In this document: piece by piece, positions 7,613 to 18,600 of the stretch
Layout of the letters: every line of letters starts with the position of its first letter
Position numbering within the stretch: position 1 is the stretch's first letter
Assembly: GCF_037893185.1 (NCBI RefSeq)
Contig: NZ_CP140772.1
Location: 3,906,001 to 3,970,000, forward strand
Source: Chitinophaga sp. 180180018-3
Lineage (GTDB): Bacteria > Bacteroidota > Bacteroidia > Chitinophagales > Chitinophagaceae
DNA: 64,000 nt
Direction of reading: 5' to 3'
Position numbers and translations under genes: made by a program
Notes under the pieces: generated by a model
The model's input: only the letters and a program-made list of their open reading frames with translations
Database searches by the model: none
What the model was told of the DNA's origin: nothing

Positions 7613-9628
7613 ATGTGCACTGCTTCTATTCCACGTAATGTGCTACTCAGCGCTATTTTCACTGCTGCCGGTCTCCTTGCTGGTGAGACCGTACGCGGCC
7701 AGGAGACCGGCCAATACCGCGACATTTATCCTGATACCTGGGTGGCTTCAGATGCGCTCGGACGCACGATGCCTGACTTTCAGACGGTGGGCGCCGTAAA
7801 AAAAGATCAGCGCCGCGTTGTAGGCATGTTCTATATCACCTGGCACAGTGATAACAATGCTAATCCTAACAAAGCATATCACGGCGACGTTAGTAAGATA
7901 CTGGCAAAGGATCCGGATGCACGGCTGGATGCCAAACACCCGCTGTGGACGGAAGGTTCCTATCATTGGGGCGAGCCGGAAACGGGGTATTTTCTCAGCA
8001 GAGACGAATTTGTTATCCGACGCGATATATCTATGCTGGCAGATGCGGGAGTAGATGTGCTGGTGATGGACGTAACCAATGCCGTGAGATATTGGGATGA
8101 ATGGGAAACGTTGTTCACCACCATGCAGAAAATGAAAGCAGCAGGCAACAAAGTGCCACAGTTCTGCTTCTGGGCTTTCAACGGCGCGGTGATCACGGTA
8201 GTGCAGGATCTGTACGACAAGATATACAAGCCTAACCGCTTCTCAGACCTATGGTTCTATTGGGATGGCAAGCCGTTGTTGTTATACAACGGCGCTCCAA
8301 AGTACGATGCAAATGGTCAGGATGCCAAACAACCAAATCCGCATTACGACCCGGCAGCCAAAACGGACGTTAATAACCCGCACTATAATGATCCGGATTA
8401 TACCAGCGAAAACTATAAAGACTATACGAAAGAAGTAAAGCAATTCTTTACCCTGCGTACGATGTGGTGGGGATATTACGAATGGGCAGGAAAACGGTTT
8501 ATAGGTACGGAAGATAACTGGAGCTTTGGTTACGACCTCGACAACGCCAAAGTGAAGGCTTTACCAACCGACAGCCTCTTATCGCTGCACAACGGAAAAA
8601 AAGAAGAAGCGGCTGTGACCCCGGCGCAACACCCGGCCAGCCTGGTTGGTAAATCGTGGTCGAGGGAAAAAGGCGAACCTGTGTTGAACCAGCTCGACCT
8701 TCCCGAAACCGCTTACGTGCCCTGGCTGAAGCAAACCGTCAGCCATCCGCAGGGTTACGGCATTTATTTCCAGGATCGCTGGGAAGAAGCGCTGAAAGCC
8801 GACCCGCAGTTCCTGTACATCAACGACTGGAACGAGTGGACGGCCGGCAAGTATCAACCCGAAGGCGGCAAAACAACCGGATTTATGCGGCGGCAGAATC
8901 CCTATTTTTTTGTGGATCAGTATAATGCAGAATTCAACCGCAGCATACAGCCTATGAAAGGCGGATATACCGATAACTACTATATGCAGATGGCGCAGAA
9001 TATCAGGCGCTATAAAGGTATCCGGCCAATCCCTGAGTTGAAAGGGTTTTCCACCGCCCGTATAGATGGAACATTCTCCGACTGGGACGACATGCACACG
9101 GAATACCGGGATACCCGCGGCGATGTATTCCATCGTAACTATAACGGGTACGGCAACACGCACTACGTTAATAATTCAGGTAGAAATGATATTGTAACGG
9201 CAAAGGTGAAAGTAGATCCGCAGACCATCAGCTTCTATGCCGCCACAGATGCACCGCTTACCCCATCGGATGGCGACAACTGGATGTTGCTGCTGATTGA
9301 TGCAGATAACAATCCGAACACCGGATGGTACGGCTACGACTATCTCATTAATAAAAAAGTGAACAGCAACGGCACCAGCACCCTCATGCAGTTCGATCGT
9401 TCAAAGGATAACTGGATCCCTGTAGCGGATATCCCTATGCGTTATGCTGGCAACCAGCTGGAGCTGTCGGTTCCCAGGAAGCTGCTGGGGTTGCAGGGCA
9501 ATCACTTTACATTTGATTTCAAATGGAGCGATAACGCCGCAGATCTGAAAGATCCGATTTCATTATGCACAGATGGCGACACTGCGCCCAACAGGCGTTT
9601 CAACTATCGTTGCATCTGGAAAAAATGA
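7613..9628 (+). CDS. Secreted GH71/GH99-like glycoside hydrolase with CBM9-like C-terminal domain
   Basis: Probable polysaccharide-degrading enzyme of 671 residues. A signal peptide covers about residues 1-30. Residues about 60-430 look like a (beta/alpha)8 barrel of the GH71/GH99-like group: an early GMFYITWHSD strand, MLADAGVDVLVMDVTN, and a late D-W-N-E-W motif at residues 405-409 that normally carries acidic active-site residues. From about residue 481 (ARIDGTFSDWDD) the protein resembles family 9-type carbohydrate-binding beta-sandwiches. The gene stands alone between the inverted repeat and a terminator and converges on the next locus. Related proteins act on alpha-mannan or alpha-glucan, but the substrate here cannot be deduced. 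Confidence 0.7.
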   Translation: MCTASIPRNVLLSAIFTAAGLLAGETVRGQETGQYRDIYPDTWVASDALGRTMPDFQTVGAVKKDQRRVVGMFYITWHSDNNANPNKAYHGDVSKILAKDPDARLDAKHPLWTEGSYHWGEPETGYFLSRDEFVIRRDISMLADAGVDVLVMDVTNAVRYWDEWETLFTTMQKMKAAGNKVPQFCFWAFNGAVITVVQDLYDKIYKPNRFSDLWFYWDGKPLLLYNGAPKYDANGQDAKQPNPHYDPAAKTDVNNPHYNDPDYTSENYKDYTKEVKQFFTLRTMWWGYYEWAGKRFIGTEDNWSFGYDLDNAKVKALPTDSLLSLHNGKKEEAAVTPAQHPASLVGKSWSREKGEPVLNQLDLPETAYVPWLKQTVSHPQGYGIYFQDRWEEALKADPQFLYINDWNEWTAGKYQPEGGKTTGFMRRQNPYFFVDQYNAEFNRSIQPMKGGYTDNYYMQMAQNIRRYKGIRPIPELKGFSTARIDGTFSDWDDMHTEYRDTRGDVFHRNYNGYGNTHYVNNSGRNDIVTAKVKVDPQTISFYAATDAPLTPSDGDNWMLLLIDADNNPNTGWYGYDYLINKKVNSNGTSTLMQFDRSKDNWIPVADIPMRYAGNQLELSVPRKLLGLQGNHFTFDFKWSDNAADLKDPISLCTDGDTAPNRRFNYRCIWKK

Positions 9629-9636
9629 GCCTGTAA

Positions 9637-9671
9637 TAAAAAGCCGCACCATCATCATGATGGATGCGGCT
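9637..9671 (-). terminator. Rho-independent terminator of the minus-strand sigma/SusCD locus
   Basis: A stem formed by AGCCGCA-CCATCAT at 9642 onward and its complement ending at 9671 (one bulged base) is followed on the minus strand by T5 (9637-9641). It sits 45 bases past the end of the last gene of the minus-strand locus; it also lies just behind the convergent glycosidase gene but has no T-run in that direction. Confidence 0.7.
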
Positions 9672-9715
9672 CTGATCGGTAACAGGATAACTACGGGTTC
9701 GGTGGTGTTAAAAAA

Positions 9716-11857
9716 TCAATCAAGTACTTTAAGATAACGGGCAAGCCAGTACGGCAGCAGAAACTCATCTCCCGCGAGTTCTTCTTTACCGTCTCCACCT
9801 CCGTCGAGGGAAAATGCGTTGGCGTTATGCCTGTGTACTGGCTGCTCATCCAGTGGCAATGGTTCCGCGGTAGATTGATTGCGGAAATTTGGTGGCAGCA
9901 GTGTAATATCTTTCCGGATAGAATTTTTAATATTCCAGTTGACCAGGTTCATGGGGAATGTTTGCAGCCACCAGGTAGTGGCAGTAGCATCGAAATCGCC
10001 TGTGGTGGCAAGTGTTATAAGATTCCATACGGCGTTTTTCTCTGGCCGCTCTATTTCCCAATGATTGCGGATGGCCTTTGCATAGTGCGTTTTAAGCGTA
10101 TCATTCAGGGCATATTTGTACAGCACCCAATAAGTCAGGAAAGCCATTTCATCATCGGAATGGTTCCAGTTGCCGTTGCCCATATCTATCCCTTCATGCA
10201 GATAGCCGGGCGTAGGTTTTATGTTGTGATAGTCGATGCCTATATTCTGCAGATAGCCATATTTATTCAACAATGTAAACGCCTGGGTTTTGTACTTCTC
10301 TTTTCCAGTAAGCTTGTACGCCAGCTGTAATCCGGCGGTGATAGTGGTGCTTCCGAGACGCCTGTCGCCAATGGTTACCGGGTACCAGTTGATATACTCC
10401 GGATTCCAGCGGCCCCACAGTGTGGGCTTATTGTCGATATCTACTAACGTGTAATGATGATCGAGGATATGCGACATGATCTTATCGATAAACGCTGCGA
10501 CGCGTTGTTTTTCGGTGGGTGTTTCTGCCACCATTTCGTTCAGCAGCGCTGCCACCCAGATGTAGCCTACAAATTCATCGCTGCTGGTATGTCCTTTCCA
10601 TTCCCATTCCGGATCGGGGGAATCCCGCCATCTTTCGGGGTCGGAGTTCTTGAATCCCTTTCTTTCAAAAGAGCGGGCAGGGAATCCTTTCAGCTGGTTA
10701 ACCGACAGTATCCTTTCAAAGGCTTCAAATGCTTCCCAGGCGTAGCGTTTGGCCTGCGGATCGTGAGTTACTGCATAGCGGAAAGCCTCGCTGCTCAAAT
10801 AAAAGCTGGTCCACAGGCCGTCGTTGTCGGTATCCGCCATCTGGGCGGCGCTGGTATCGCCGGGTGGATTCAGATGCAGGTTAGCAATGAACCCATAACG
10901 GATATGCCTATCCCGGATCTTGCGTTCGAAGAAAGCAGCTTTTTGTGCCAGTGTTTGTTGTATGAAGGAAATTTTATTGAGACCTGAAGGCGTTAGCATA
11001 TATACGTCACCGTTAGTAGTGGCGGCCATGCTGATGACCTGGTCCTGATCCAGCCAGCGGCGGGAGGCGAAGTAACGGCAGGAGCCTGTGCCTTCGCGCA
11101 TGAATGCACCTGCGGGAGTGCCGGCCCAGAGCCTGTTGCCGCTGACCAACAGTTCGTTCACGGAAGGTACCGGCACCCTTGTTTGCAGCGACAGGCTGGT
11201 ATCGCCCGTATTGGCGTTGATGGCGTAATAACCTCCGGGGGTACCCAGCAGCACATCATTACCCTTGAATGCCATGGCGGTAGCGCCTTTCACCGTATGT
11301 ATCCTTACCAGCTTATTGGTTTCGAGGCGGTATAATGCATCCGGGTATAAGAGGAAGAAGGAGCCGTTGCTGACAGCCATTCGCTGCAGGTTGCCGGCCG
11401 GGGGCGCCAGCTCCTGCAGCTGGCCGTTGCCGGCCAACACCAGCGCCCCGTTGCCGGCAAGCAGCATCCGGCCTGCGGCGTCCACAGCCACGCGGTTGTA
11501 TTTGCCAGCTGGCAGATTGATATAGGGTATGCCGGCATAACCGTTTGTGAGGCACTTATCATCGTAGAGATAGTACAGATGCCCGCTGCCTTCCTGCGTG
11601 GTAACGTCTGTTGGTATACGTTGTGCCAGTGGACGGAAGCGCATATCCCGTACCAGGTTGTTACCACTGAGGCGGTAAAATCCCTGCTTTGTCAGTACCT
11701 GTACATTGTCGTTGTAATCGGTGATCACTTTCAGCAGCTGCAATCCTTCCGGCACATGATACTGTACGGACACTGCCTGTAGAAAAGGTTGATCGGGCGT
11801 GGCATAAGCGGAGCAAGATAAAAAGACGCCCGTAGCCAGGTAAACTAGTTTCTTCAT
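9716..11857 (-). CDS. Secreted protein with N-terminal propeller-like region and C-terminal helical barrel
   Basis: I do not recognise a named family for the whole 713-residue protein. Residues 1-19 form a signal peptide ending CSAYA. Residues about 25-290 contain short repeating strands of the type LWAGTPAGAFM, VLLGTPGGYYAI and GDVYMLTPSGLNKI, as in two-component-regulator-type beta-propellers. Residues about 310-700 are helix-rich with many aromatic residues (YGFIANLHLNPPGDTS, DNDGLWTSFYLS, HTSSDEFVGYIW, WNHSDDEMAFLTYWVLY), suggesting an (alpha/alpha)-type barrel as in many lyases and glycosidases. It is the last gene of the sigma-FecR-SusC-SusD-GH67-like locus, 11 bases after its neighbour, so it probably acts on the same substrate. 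The acidic residues in DNDG and SSDE are candidate catalytic sites (inference). Confidence 0.6.
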   Translation of the reverse strand: MKKLVYLATGVFLSCSAYATPDQPFLQAVSVQYHVPEGLQLLKVITDYNDNVQVLTKQGFYRLSGNNLVRDMRFRPLAQRIPTDVTTQEGSGHLYYLYDDKCLTNGYAGIPYINLPAGKYNRVAVDAAGRMLLAGNGALVLAGNGQLQELAPPAGNLQRMAVSNGSFFLLYPDALYRLETNKLVRIHTVKGATAMAFKGNDVLLGTPGGYYAINANTGDTSLSLQTRVPVPSVNELLVSGNRLWAGTPAGAFMREGTGSCRYFASRRWLDQDQVISMAATTNGDVYMLTPSGLNKISFIQQTLAQKAAFFERKIRDRHIRYGFIANLHLNPPGDTSAAQMADTDNDGLWTSFYLSSEAFRYAVTHDPQAKRYAWEAFEAFERILSVNQLKGFPARSFERKGFKNSDPERWRDSPDPEWEWKGHTSSDEFVGYIWVAALLNEMVAETPTEKQRVAAFIDKIMSHILDHHYTLVDIDNKPTLWGRWNPEYINWYPVTIGDRRLGSTTITAGLQLAYKLTGKEKYKTQAFTLLNKYGYLQNIGIDYHNIKPTPGYLHEGIDMGNGNWNHSDDEMAFLTYWVLYKYALNDTLKTHYAKAIRNHWEIERPEKNAVWNLITLATTGDFDATATTWWLQTFPMNLVNWNIKNSIRKDITLLPPNFRNQSTAEPLPLDEQPVHRHNANAFSLDGGGDGKEELAGDEFLLPYWLARYLKVLD

Positions 11858-11868
11858 TCCCGTGGGTT

Positions 11869-14142
11869 TTATAATTTAATCAGCCACACTTCAGTGACTC
11901 TTGAATGTTGTCGCCAGTTGAGGTGTTCTTCATTGATATCATCCCAGGTGATCAGCAAGGTGCCTGTTTGGGTAAGTGCAGGAGGTACCACAAATTCTTT
12001 CAGCTCTCCTATTCCTTTGTTATACAGGGATGGCTGCAGCCGTTCTCCGTTGGCTCTCAGCAGGCAGTCGCCATAGCCGGTTACACGGATCACATAGCGG
12101 GCAGTTGGATCGAGATGGTCGTAGCGCATAGCGGAGGGCCATCTCAGGCTTACCATCCACGACAACCGTTTCCGGCTGTAGCCGCTCTCCCACCAGTCGA
12201 ATCCCGGCGTATCGCTGCGGCTCATCAGGGGATCGGTGTGAAGGTCTTCCTTACGCAGTACATGCGGCGACCGGGATATGTTGGCTACCGCATCGTAGTA
12301 GCTTCCGGGGCCTGGATCTTCCCAGCGTGCCAGGGTATCGAGCGCTTTACGTTGTGCCGCTTCGGGCAGCGTGCGGATGATCCGGAATTTATCTTCCAGC
12401 CACCAGCGGTTATTCAGTGGCCGGTCCAGGAAATCGAGTACGGCTCCCCGCTCTGAGCCGGCGGCCTTGTATTTGGCAACGCTTGTTTGCAGGGCTACAG
12501 ATTTGTATAAGTCGTCGCAGAGCTGTGTGATGCTGTCTTTCCAGGCCGGCATTACGCTAACATCCGCCTGGCGGAGTACTTCCAGGGCGCGATCCATCGC
12601 TACGCCGGGGGCCAGGGAAGCCGTATCCGCGGCAGCCTGTTTCAGCAAGCCGTTGGCGGCAGCTTCCAGCGCGGCCTCCCGGATAGCGCGTTTTCGCGTA
12701 TAGGCGTCATAGTAAGCTCTCAATAAACACATCTGCCAGCGCCAGTTACCGGCCAGCTCCGGGTGGTCTTTCTCCAGCCCCTGCCATAAAGCCAAACTGG
12801 CGGCAATGCTTCCGTTCTCCGCCACAGGGCCTTCCCAGTTATGCTCCAGCGCGAGGATGCCATCGGCGGCCTCCTCCTGTAATGCGGTACCAAAAAAGAA
12901 ACCAGCGTATTGTTTCAGGACTGTTTTCACATCTATATGGCTATCCCAGCCCATCATGCTCCATAACACCTTATTCAGGTCGTCGTGCGCACCATCTGAA
13001 TAGCTGACAAAGCCATCCATTACGGGCGCCACAAAACGGTATATATTGGCATAATAAACCGGCTGCGGATTAACCGGTTCCCGGCCCAGCGTAAATGCAA
13101 AGGCCGGATCCCACCATACCACCGGGTAATCGCAGCGCACGGTATGGGTGATATCAGGATAGTGTCTGATTTTATAAGCAGCGGGTAAAGCGGCCCTGGT
13201 AGATTCCAGCGAGGGGCTGGAAGGTCCTACCACTATGCCCCCCAGCCAGCGCGGTTGGTGCTGCCGGATATAGGCATAAACAACATTGCAGGCAGCGGAA
13301 TCGTATCCCTGAAGCGATAACCAGATATCTGCCCGTGGGTGATATGGTTTCAGTTTCACTGCCAGTTCTTCCAGAAACGGCAGCACCAGCGCCGGAGGAT
13401 TATTTCCCGGATCTCCGCCGGGGAAAAACACGGCATCCAGCCGGGAGGCTTCACGGAAAAGTGTATCGAATTGCAGGAGGAACTGTTGTTTCTTAGCCTG
13501 ATCATTCAGGTCGAATGTAGCGGGCGTCCATACGGAGAAATCCAGGTCGTACTTTTTGCAGTAGCTGCTGATACGGCGCGTCATCTCACGGGATGAAAGC
13601 GTAAAGTGCGGCGATGCGGGCATGAAAGGAATAGCCTCTATGCTGTTGGTGCCAAAGATGGCCAGCTCGCGGATGTATTGCTCATATTGTTCCGGTGTCC
13701 AGCCGTCGTAGGAGTTGGCGAGGTTCCGGTAGCCGAGCTGATGCCCTCTGATGGCTTTTTCCGGCGAGGTTTCGACATCTATTGTATCGGGAAGATCTGC
13801 TCGTCCGGGTGCATACTGCATGGAGCGAAGCAGATATCCGGCGCCGTATAGCCATCCCCGTATGCCGGCTGCTTTTACGTATATCCGTGTACGGTGGCTG
13901 GCAGTTTGCCTGCGAACCTGGTACGATTCCGGACCGGATTTTATACGTTCAAATATAATCGCGTCTCCCTCTGTGGGCAGCTTCTCCGAGATTGGCCACA
14001 GGAGGCCGGTGCGGCGTTGTACTTCTTCCTGTAACACCCGGGCAGCCACCATATCTTTCGCGGCCACAATGGTCAGCCGATCCATGCGGGCCGCGAAAGA
14101 AAAGAATGGAGCAAAGAAAATGAGGGAGAGTAATATTCTCAT
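11869..14142 (-). CDS. Secreted GH67-like (alpha-glucuronidase-related) protein
   Basis: A 757-residue exported protein (signal peptide MRILLSLIFFAPFFSFAA). The first 100 or so residues (LTIVAAKDMVAARVLQEEVQRR) resemble the alpha/beta N-terminal domain shared by GH67, GH20 and GH84 enzymes. Next comes a barrel-like region with GHQLGYRNLANSYDGWTPEQY and FFPGGDPGNNPP, then a helical region and a C-terminal beta-rich part. I could not identify the catalytic acids of true GH67 alpha-glucuronidases with certainty, so the activity may differ. It lies between SusD and the propeller/helical-barrel protein in a same-strand run with gaps of 11 and 41 bases, and should share their substrate. Confidence 0.6.
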   Translation of the reverse strand: MRILLSLIFFAPFFSFAARMDRLTIVAAKDMVAARVLQEEVQRRTGLLWPISEKLPTEGDAIIFERIKSGPESYQVRRQTASHRTRIYVKAAGIRGWLYGAGYLLRSMQYAPGRADLPDTIDVETSPEKAIRGHQLGYRNLANSYDGWTPEQYEQYIRELAIFGTNSIEAIPFMPASPHFTLSSREMTRRISSYCKKYDLDFSVWTPATFDLNDQAKKQQFLLQFDTLFREASRLDAVFFPGGDPGNNPPALVLPFLEELAVKLKPYHPRADIWLSLQGYDSAACNVVYAYIRQHQPRWLGGIVVGPSSPSLESTRAALPAAYKIRHYPDITHTVRCDYPVVWWDPAFAFTLGREPVNPQPVYYANIYRFVAPVMDGFVSYSDGAHDDLNKVLWSMMGWDSHIDVKTVLKQYAGFFFGTALQEEAADGILALEHNWEGPVAENGSIAASLALWQGLEKDHPELAGNWRWQMCLLRAYYDAYTRKRAIREAALEAAANGLLKQAAADTASLAPGVAMDRALEVLRQADVSVMPAWKDSITQLCDDLYKSVALQTSVAKYKAAGSERGAVLDFLDRPLNNRWWLEDKFRIIRTLPEAAQRKALDTLARWEDPGPGSYYDAVANISRSPHVLRKEDLHTDPLMSRSDTPGFDWWESGYSRKRLSWMVSLRWPSAMRYDHLDPTARYVIRVTGYGDCLLRANGERLQPSLYNKGIGELKEFVVPPALTQTGTLLITWDDINEEHLNWRQHSRVTEVWLIKL

Positions 14143-14183
14143 TACTTACATCTGGATAAAAAATAGTTGGGACAAAAAAGCAA

Positions 14184-15656
14184 TTACTTCAGATACCACA
14201 TCAGGGTAGTTTGTTTATCAGGCCCGAACTGAATCAGCGCTTGTGCATACTGATCGGCATTTGTAGCTGTTTCACCGGTCGGATACATATAGCGTTTAGG
14301 CAGTATTGGTGAAACAGCCAGCGGGCCGAGTACGAATTTCGGGTAGCCGGTACGGCGGTTATCAAACCAGGCTTCCGCTCCTTTCAGGAAACCCGCTATC
14401 CACTTCTGCCCTATCAGCTGTTCCAATGTGCCATTGTATTTCACCAGCGCCTGATCATAGTAATGATTGTCGCGGGCTGTTTTATCCACGCCGTAGTACT
14501 TCATGCTGGCATCGATACCTGCATAGTACATATCTTCCGCCGTTTTACCTGTCATGGTTACTTTTCCGGCCTGCATCGCTTCGGCAATGATGAAGCATAC
14601 TTCCGCGTAGGTAAGCATGGTGGCGTTCACCATGCTGCTTGAATCTTTCCTAAAAATAGCAGGCAAACGGGAAATATGTGCAGCACCTCCATTGTAGTCA
14701 TATGGAGCGGCAATGGCGTTAGGCACGCCCACATATAGCTTAGTATCTACACTTCCTCCGTTCACTGAATCCACGGGTGCTATCCATACCTGTAACCGTG
14801 GATCATTACGCTGGAACAATGCATCTACGATCTCTTTGCTGGGCTTGCGCTTATCGAACTCGCTAAAAGAGGTAGCTGTAGCGCTACCCGGCCAGCTGTT
14901 TGCCGCTACATTTCCAAGATAACTGACTTCTGCATTGTCGGCATTGCTTTCAAAAATGGGATACTTAGATTTATCACTCAGGATCGCCTGCATTTCGGTG
15001 AATGCCGGTGCATAATTCTTTGAAATACGCAATAGCATGCGCAGACGCAGCGAGTTGGCAAATTTCCGCCACTTCATGGCGTCTCCATTATACATAGCAT
15101 CGGCTTTCTTGTCTATTGGCTGGACTATAGCAGCCAGTTCGTCGTTAGCCTCTTTCAGTGATTGCAACAGGGCCGGATAGATCACCTCCTGCTTATCGTA
15201 CTTAGGATGAGTAACCCTGTCACTCTTCAGCCGCAAGGCCTCTGAATAAGGGACATCTCCGAAAAGATCCGTTACGTAAGCAAAATTGAATGCGCTCATT
15301 ATCTTCCCCAATGATATATACTGGGGCGCATTTTGCTTTTTCGCCAATCCCATCATTTCATTATTAAGGGAAAGCTTGGAATAATTGCCATCCCAGCTTT
15401 GAGGGCCCCAGTCGAATTTATCTGGTCCTTCATTGCGGACCATTGTGATATAACGCCCTGCTGAAGCGGGCTTGTCCATATAGGCATCCTGCTGATAATC
15501 GTAGGCTGTATTGATCACGACCGACGATAACAGGAACTCCGGATTGATCACTTCTGATTCATTGGGGTTCACGTTGATATCCTGTAATCCTTTTTTACAG
15601 GAGGATACCGCCATCCCCAGGAACAATATGAAAAATATGACAGGCATGCGTTGCAT
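14184..15656 (-). CDS. SusD-like outer-membrane nutrient-binding lipoprotein
   Basis: Surface lipoprotein that caps the SusC channel and binds oligosaccharides. Start at 15656 gives 490 residues with signal MQRMPVIFFILFLGMAVSS and lipobox Cys20 (SSCKK); a longer frame would overlap the SusC gene with a non-signal N-terminus. The sequence DINVNPNES just after the lipid anchor, and QLIGQKWIAGFLKGAEAWFDNRRTGYP near the C-terminus split over two blocks, mark the SusD-like_2 branch rather than classical RagB/SusD. It follows its SusC partner after 19 bases. Confidence 0.92.
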   Translation of the reverse strand: MQRMPVIFFILFLGMAVSSCKKGLQDINVNPNESEVINPEFLLSSVVINTAYDYQQDAYMDKPASAGRYITMVRNEGPDKFDWGPQSWDGNYSKLSLNNEMMGLAKKQNAPQYISLGKIMSAFNFAYVTDLFGDVPYSEALRLKSDRVTHPKYDKQEVIYPALLQSLKEANDELAAIVQPIDKKADAMYNGDAMKWRKFANSLRLRMLLRISKNYAPAFTEMQAILSDKSKYPIFESNADNAEVSYLGNVAANSWPGSATATSFSEFDKRKPSKEIVDALFQRNDPRLQVWIAPVDSVNGGSVDTKLYVGVPNAIAAPYDYNGGAAHISRLPAIFRKDSSSMVNATMLTYAEVCFIIAEAMQAGKVTMTGKTAEDMYYAGIDASMKYYGVDKTARDNHYYDQALVKYNGTLEQLIGQKWIAGFLKGAEAWFDNRRTGYPKFVLGPLAVSPILPKRYMYPTGETATNADQYAQALIQFGPDKQTTLMWYLK

Positions 15657-15675
15657 AACCGTATAGTTAATTAGT

Positions 15676-18600
15676 TTAGAAATTGAATCCGATCTTCGCG
15701 CCATAGGAACGGGTATATGGCAATCCCCAGCTGGTAACACCCGGCGACAGGCTACCATTTGAAATACTCATCGCAGTTTCAGGATCATAACCTTGTTCTG
15801 CAGCCGTCCATGTAAACAGGTTGCGTGCAATCAGCGACAGCGACAGGTTGTAAATCGGCAACCGTCCTAATACTTTCTTCGGGAAAGCATAGGTCAGGGA
15901 TGCTTCTCTCAGCTTCACATAGCTGGCATCGAAAGTGGATCTGCCGTTAAAGCCCCAGTAATATTCGCCGTAATAATTTTCCGGATCAGTGACGTTGTCG
16001 TTGAGTTTATATTTCCCCTGACCATCCTGGATGTAGCCAAACAAGATCATACCATCTGTACGTTTACGGCCAGCGTCATCTGTCCAGCTCAGGCCACCGG
16101 TTTTCGGATCGCGGCCCGGAACAGTGGTTTGCGTACGGCCATCGCTCAGCAGGTTTTTAGCTACATAGGAGAAGAACTGTCCGCCCTGGCGCCAGTCCAG
16201 CAGCAGGTTCAGCGTAAAGCCCTTGTATGAGAATGTATTGGTAAAGCCAACCATAAAATCAGGATTGTAGTTCCCGATTTTGATATATTCGTTCACTTTC
16301 TGATAGGTACCATCGCTGTTCAGCAGCGGCTGTCCCTTGTATTCGCCATCCGGCACGGTAGCCCATCCCTGCGCGTACATATCGCCCATTTCGGCGCCTT
16401 CTTTAAGATTAAATTGTATGCCCTCTGCCGAGCCTGTAAAATAGCTGCTGAGTCCGGGCATCAGCTCAATTACTTTATTCCGGTTACGGCTGTAGTTCAC
16501 CTGCATATCCCAGCGGAACGGGCCTGCTACCGGCGTTGCATTCAGCGAGATTTCTATACCCTTGTTACCGATCTTACCAGCGTTGATGACCATATTATTG
16601 TAGCCCGTAGCATAAGTTACAGGTACTTTGATGATCTGGTTGCGGTTTACGGTACTGTAATAGGTAAAATCGATTCCCAGCCGTCCTTTCAGGAAACGAA
16701 CATCAGCTCCGAACTCATGCGATGTAGCGATGAGTGGTTTCAGGTGATTGTTCTTCAATATGGAACCTATGTTGGCCCGTTTCACACTGCCCCAGTCCTG
16801 CCCGAAATTAAATGTATTATACAGGTTGTATGGATCAGTATCTCCACCTACCTGTGCCCAGTTGGCCCGCAGTTTTGCGAAGGATAGCACGTCTGATTTA
16901 ATACCCAGCATATCTGATACAATGAGGCTCAGCGATGCGGAAGGATAGAAATAGGAGTTATTATCCGGCGGCAGTGTGCTGGTCCAGTCGTTACGTGCTG
17001 TCAGATCCAGGTAAGCAAAGTTGCGATAGCTCAGCTGCCCCATACCATATACACTATTGATCCTCCGCTGGAACCTGCTGGAATTGTTAGAAACAGAACC
17101 GGCCTTGGCATTGGCAATATTGTAAAGCTGCGGAATCACCAGGCTTTCTGTTTTCTGAGAGGTACTTTTTCCCATTTGGTCCATCCGGTTAGCTCCGGCG
17201 GAAACAGAGAAGAAGAAGTCGCTGTTCAATTGTTTTTTATAGCTCAACAGGAAGTCGGTGTTCTGCTCCTTGAAATATTCCGTTTCAATAGCGTATCCGC
17301 CGTTAGGGTTACGCACGGCGCTAAACGGCCGCTTGCTTTCCCTGGTTTCTGAATAAAGGTCCATACCGGTGCGTCCCATCAGCGACAGGTCTTTAGTAAG
17401 CTGAATATTCAACTCCACGTTACCGGTGATGCGATCGCGATCGTAGCTGTTGATAAATTCATATGCCACCAGGTAGGGATTGTCTGTAGAACCAGGCACA
17501 TGCGAGAACTGTGCCAGTCCTTCTTTCCCCGGCAACCAGTAATTGCGCAGTTTTCGTATATCCACATTCGGTGTAGTGGTGTAAACAATAGCGCTCACAC
17601 TGCCACGGTTAAACGTAGGCCTGTTGCCGCTGCCATTTTTCGTATAGCCGATATTGGTACTCACCTTTATTTTTGGATTCAGATTATAACCGGCGGCAAC
17701 ATTCACGGTATTTCTTGAAAGATCTGTATTCGGAATGATGCCTTCGTTCTTCAGATTGGTATAGGAAAGCCGGAAATCGCCGTCTTTGTTATTACCGGTA
17801 ATGGCGATATTGTTGGTCAATGTTTTACCTGTACGGAAGAAGTCCTTTGCACGGTTGGGGTACGCAATCCAATCGGTAGGAATAGGATTGCCATTAGCAT
17901 CGAGCGGGCTATCCCATTGTACGCGTTTGGTACCTACATTCAAACGTGGCCCCCAGGAGGCATCTGCAATTGTTTCATCGGTGCCTTCGCGGTCGCCGGA
18001 GCCGAAGTCGTTCTGGAATTTCGGGAACAGCCAGGCGCGGTCGAACATAGCGCTGGAGTTAACGGAAACGCCTAAACCCTTTTTTCCTCCCGAACCGGTT
18101 TTAGTAGTGATGAGGATCACGCCGTTGATGGCTCTGGAGCCATATAATGCGGAAGCGCTGGCGCCTTTCAGTACGGAGATGCTGGCAATATCATCCGGGT
18201 TGATGTCAGACAGGGTGCTACCGTAGTCCACCACTACCTGTCCTACTGTTTGCCGTGGTGCACGGAGGCCGCCTGCAATAGGAATACCATCCACCACATA
18301 CAGCGGCTGATTGTCGGAACTAAGGCTGCTTTGCCCACGGATATACACAATAGCGCTGGCGCCCGGATCGGAGCTGGCCGACCGTATATTCACCCCGGCA
18401 ACTTTTCCGGACAGGGCATTGGCGATATTCACTTCTTTTACAGTGCTCACCTGATCACCCTTTACAGTAGCAATGGAGTAACCAAGTGCCTTTTCCTGCC
18501 GTTTAATACCGAGTGCGGTTACCACCACATCATCCAAACTGCGAACAGTTGGTTGTAACTGCACAGTTACCGGTCCATTACCTGCCACTTTTTCAATAGT

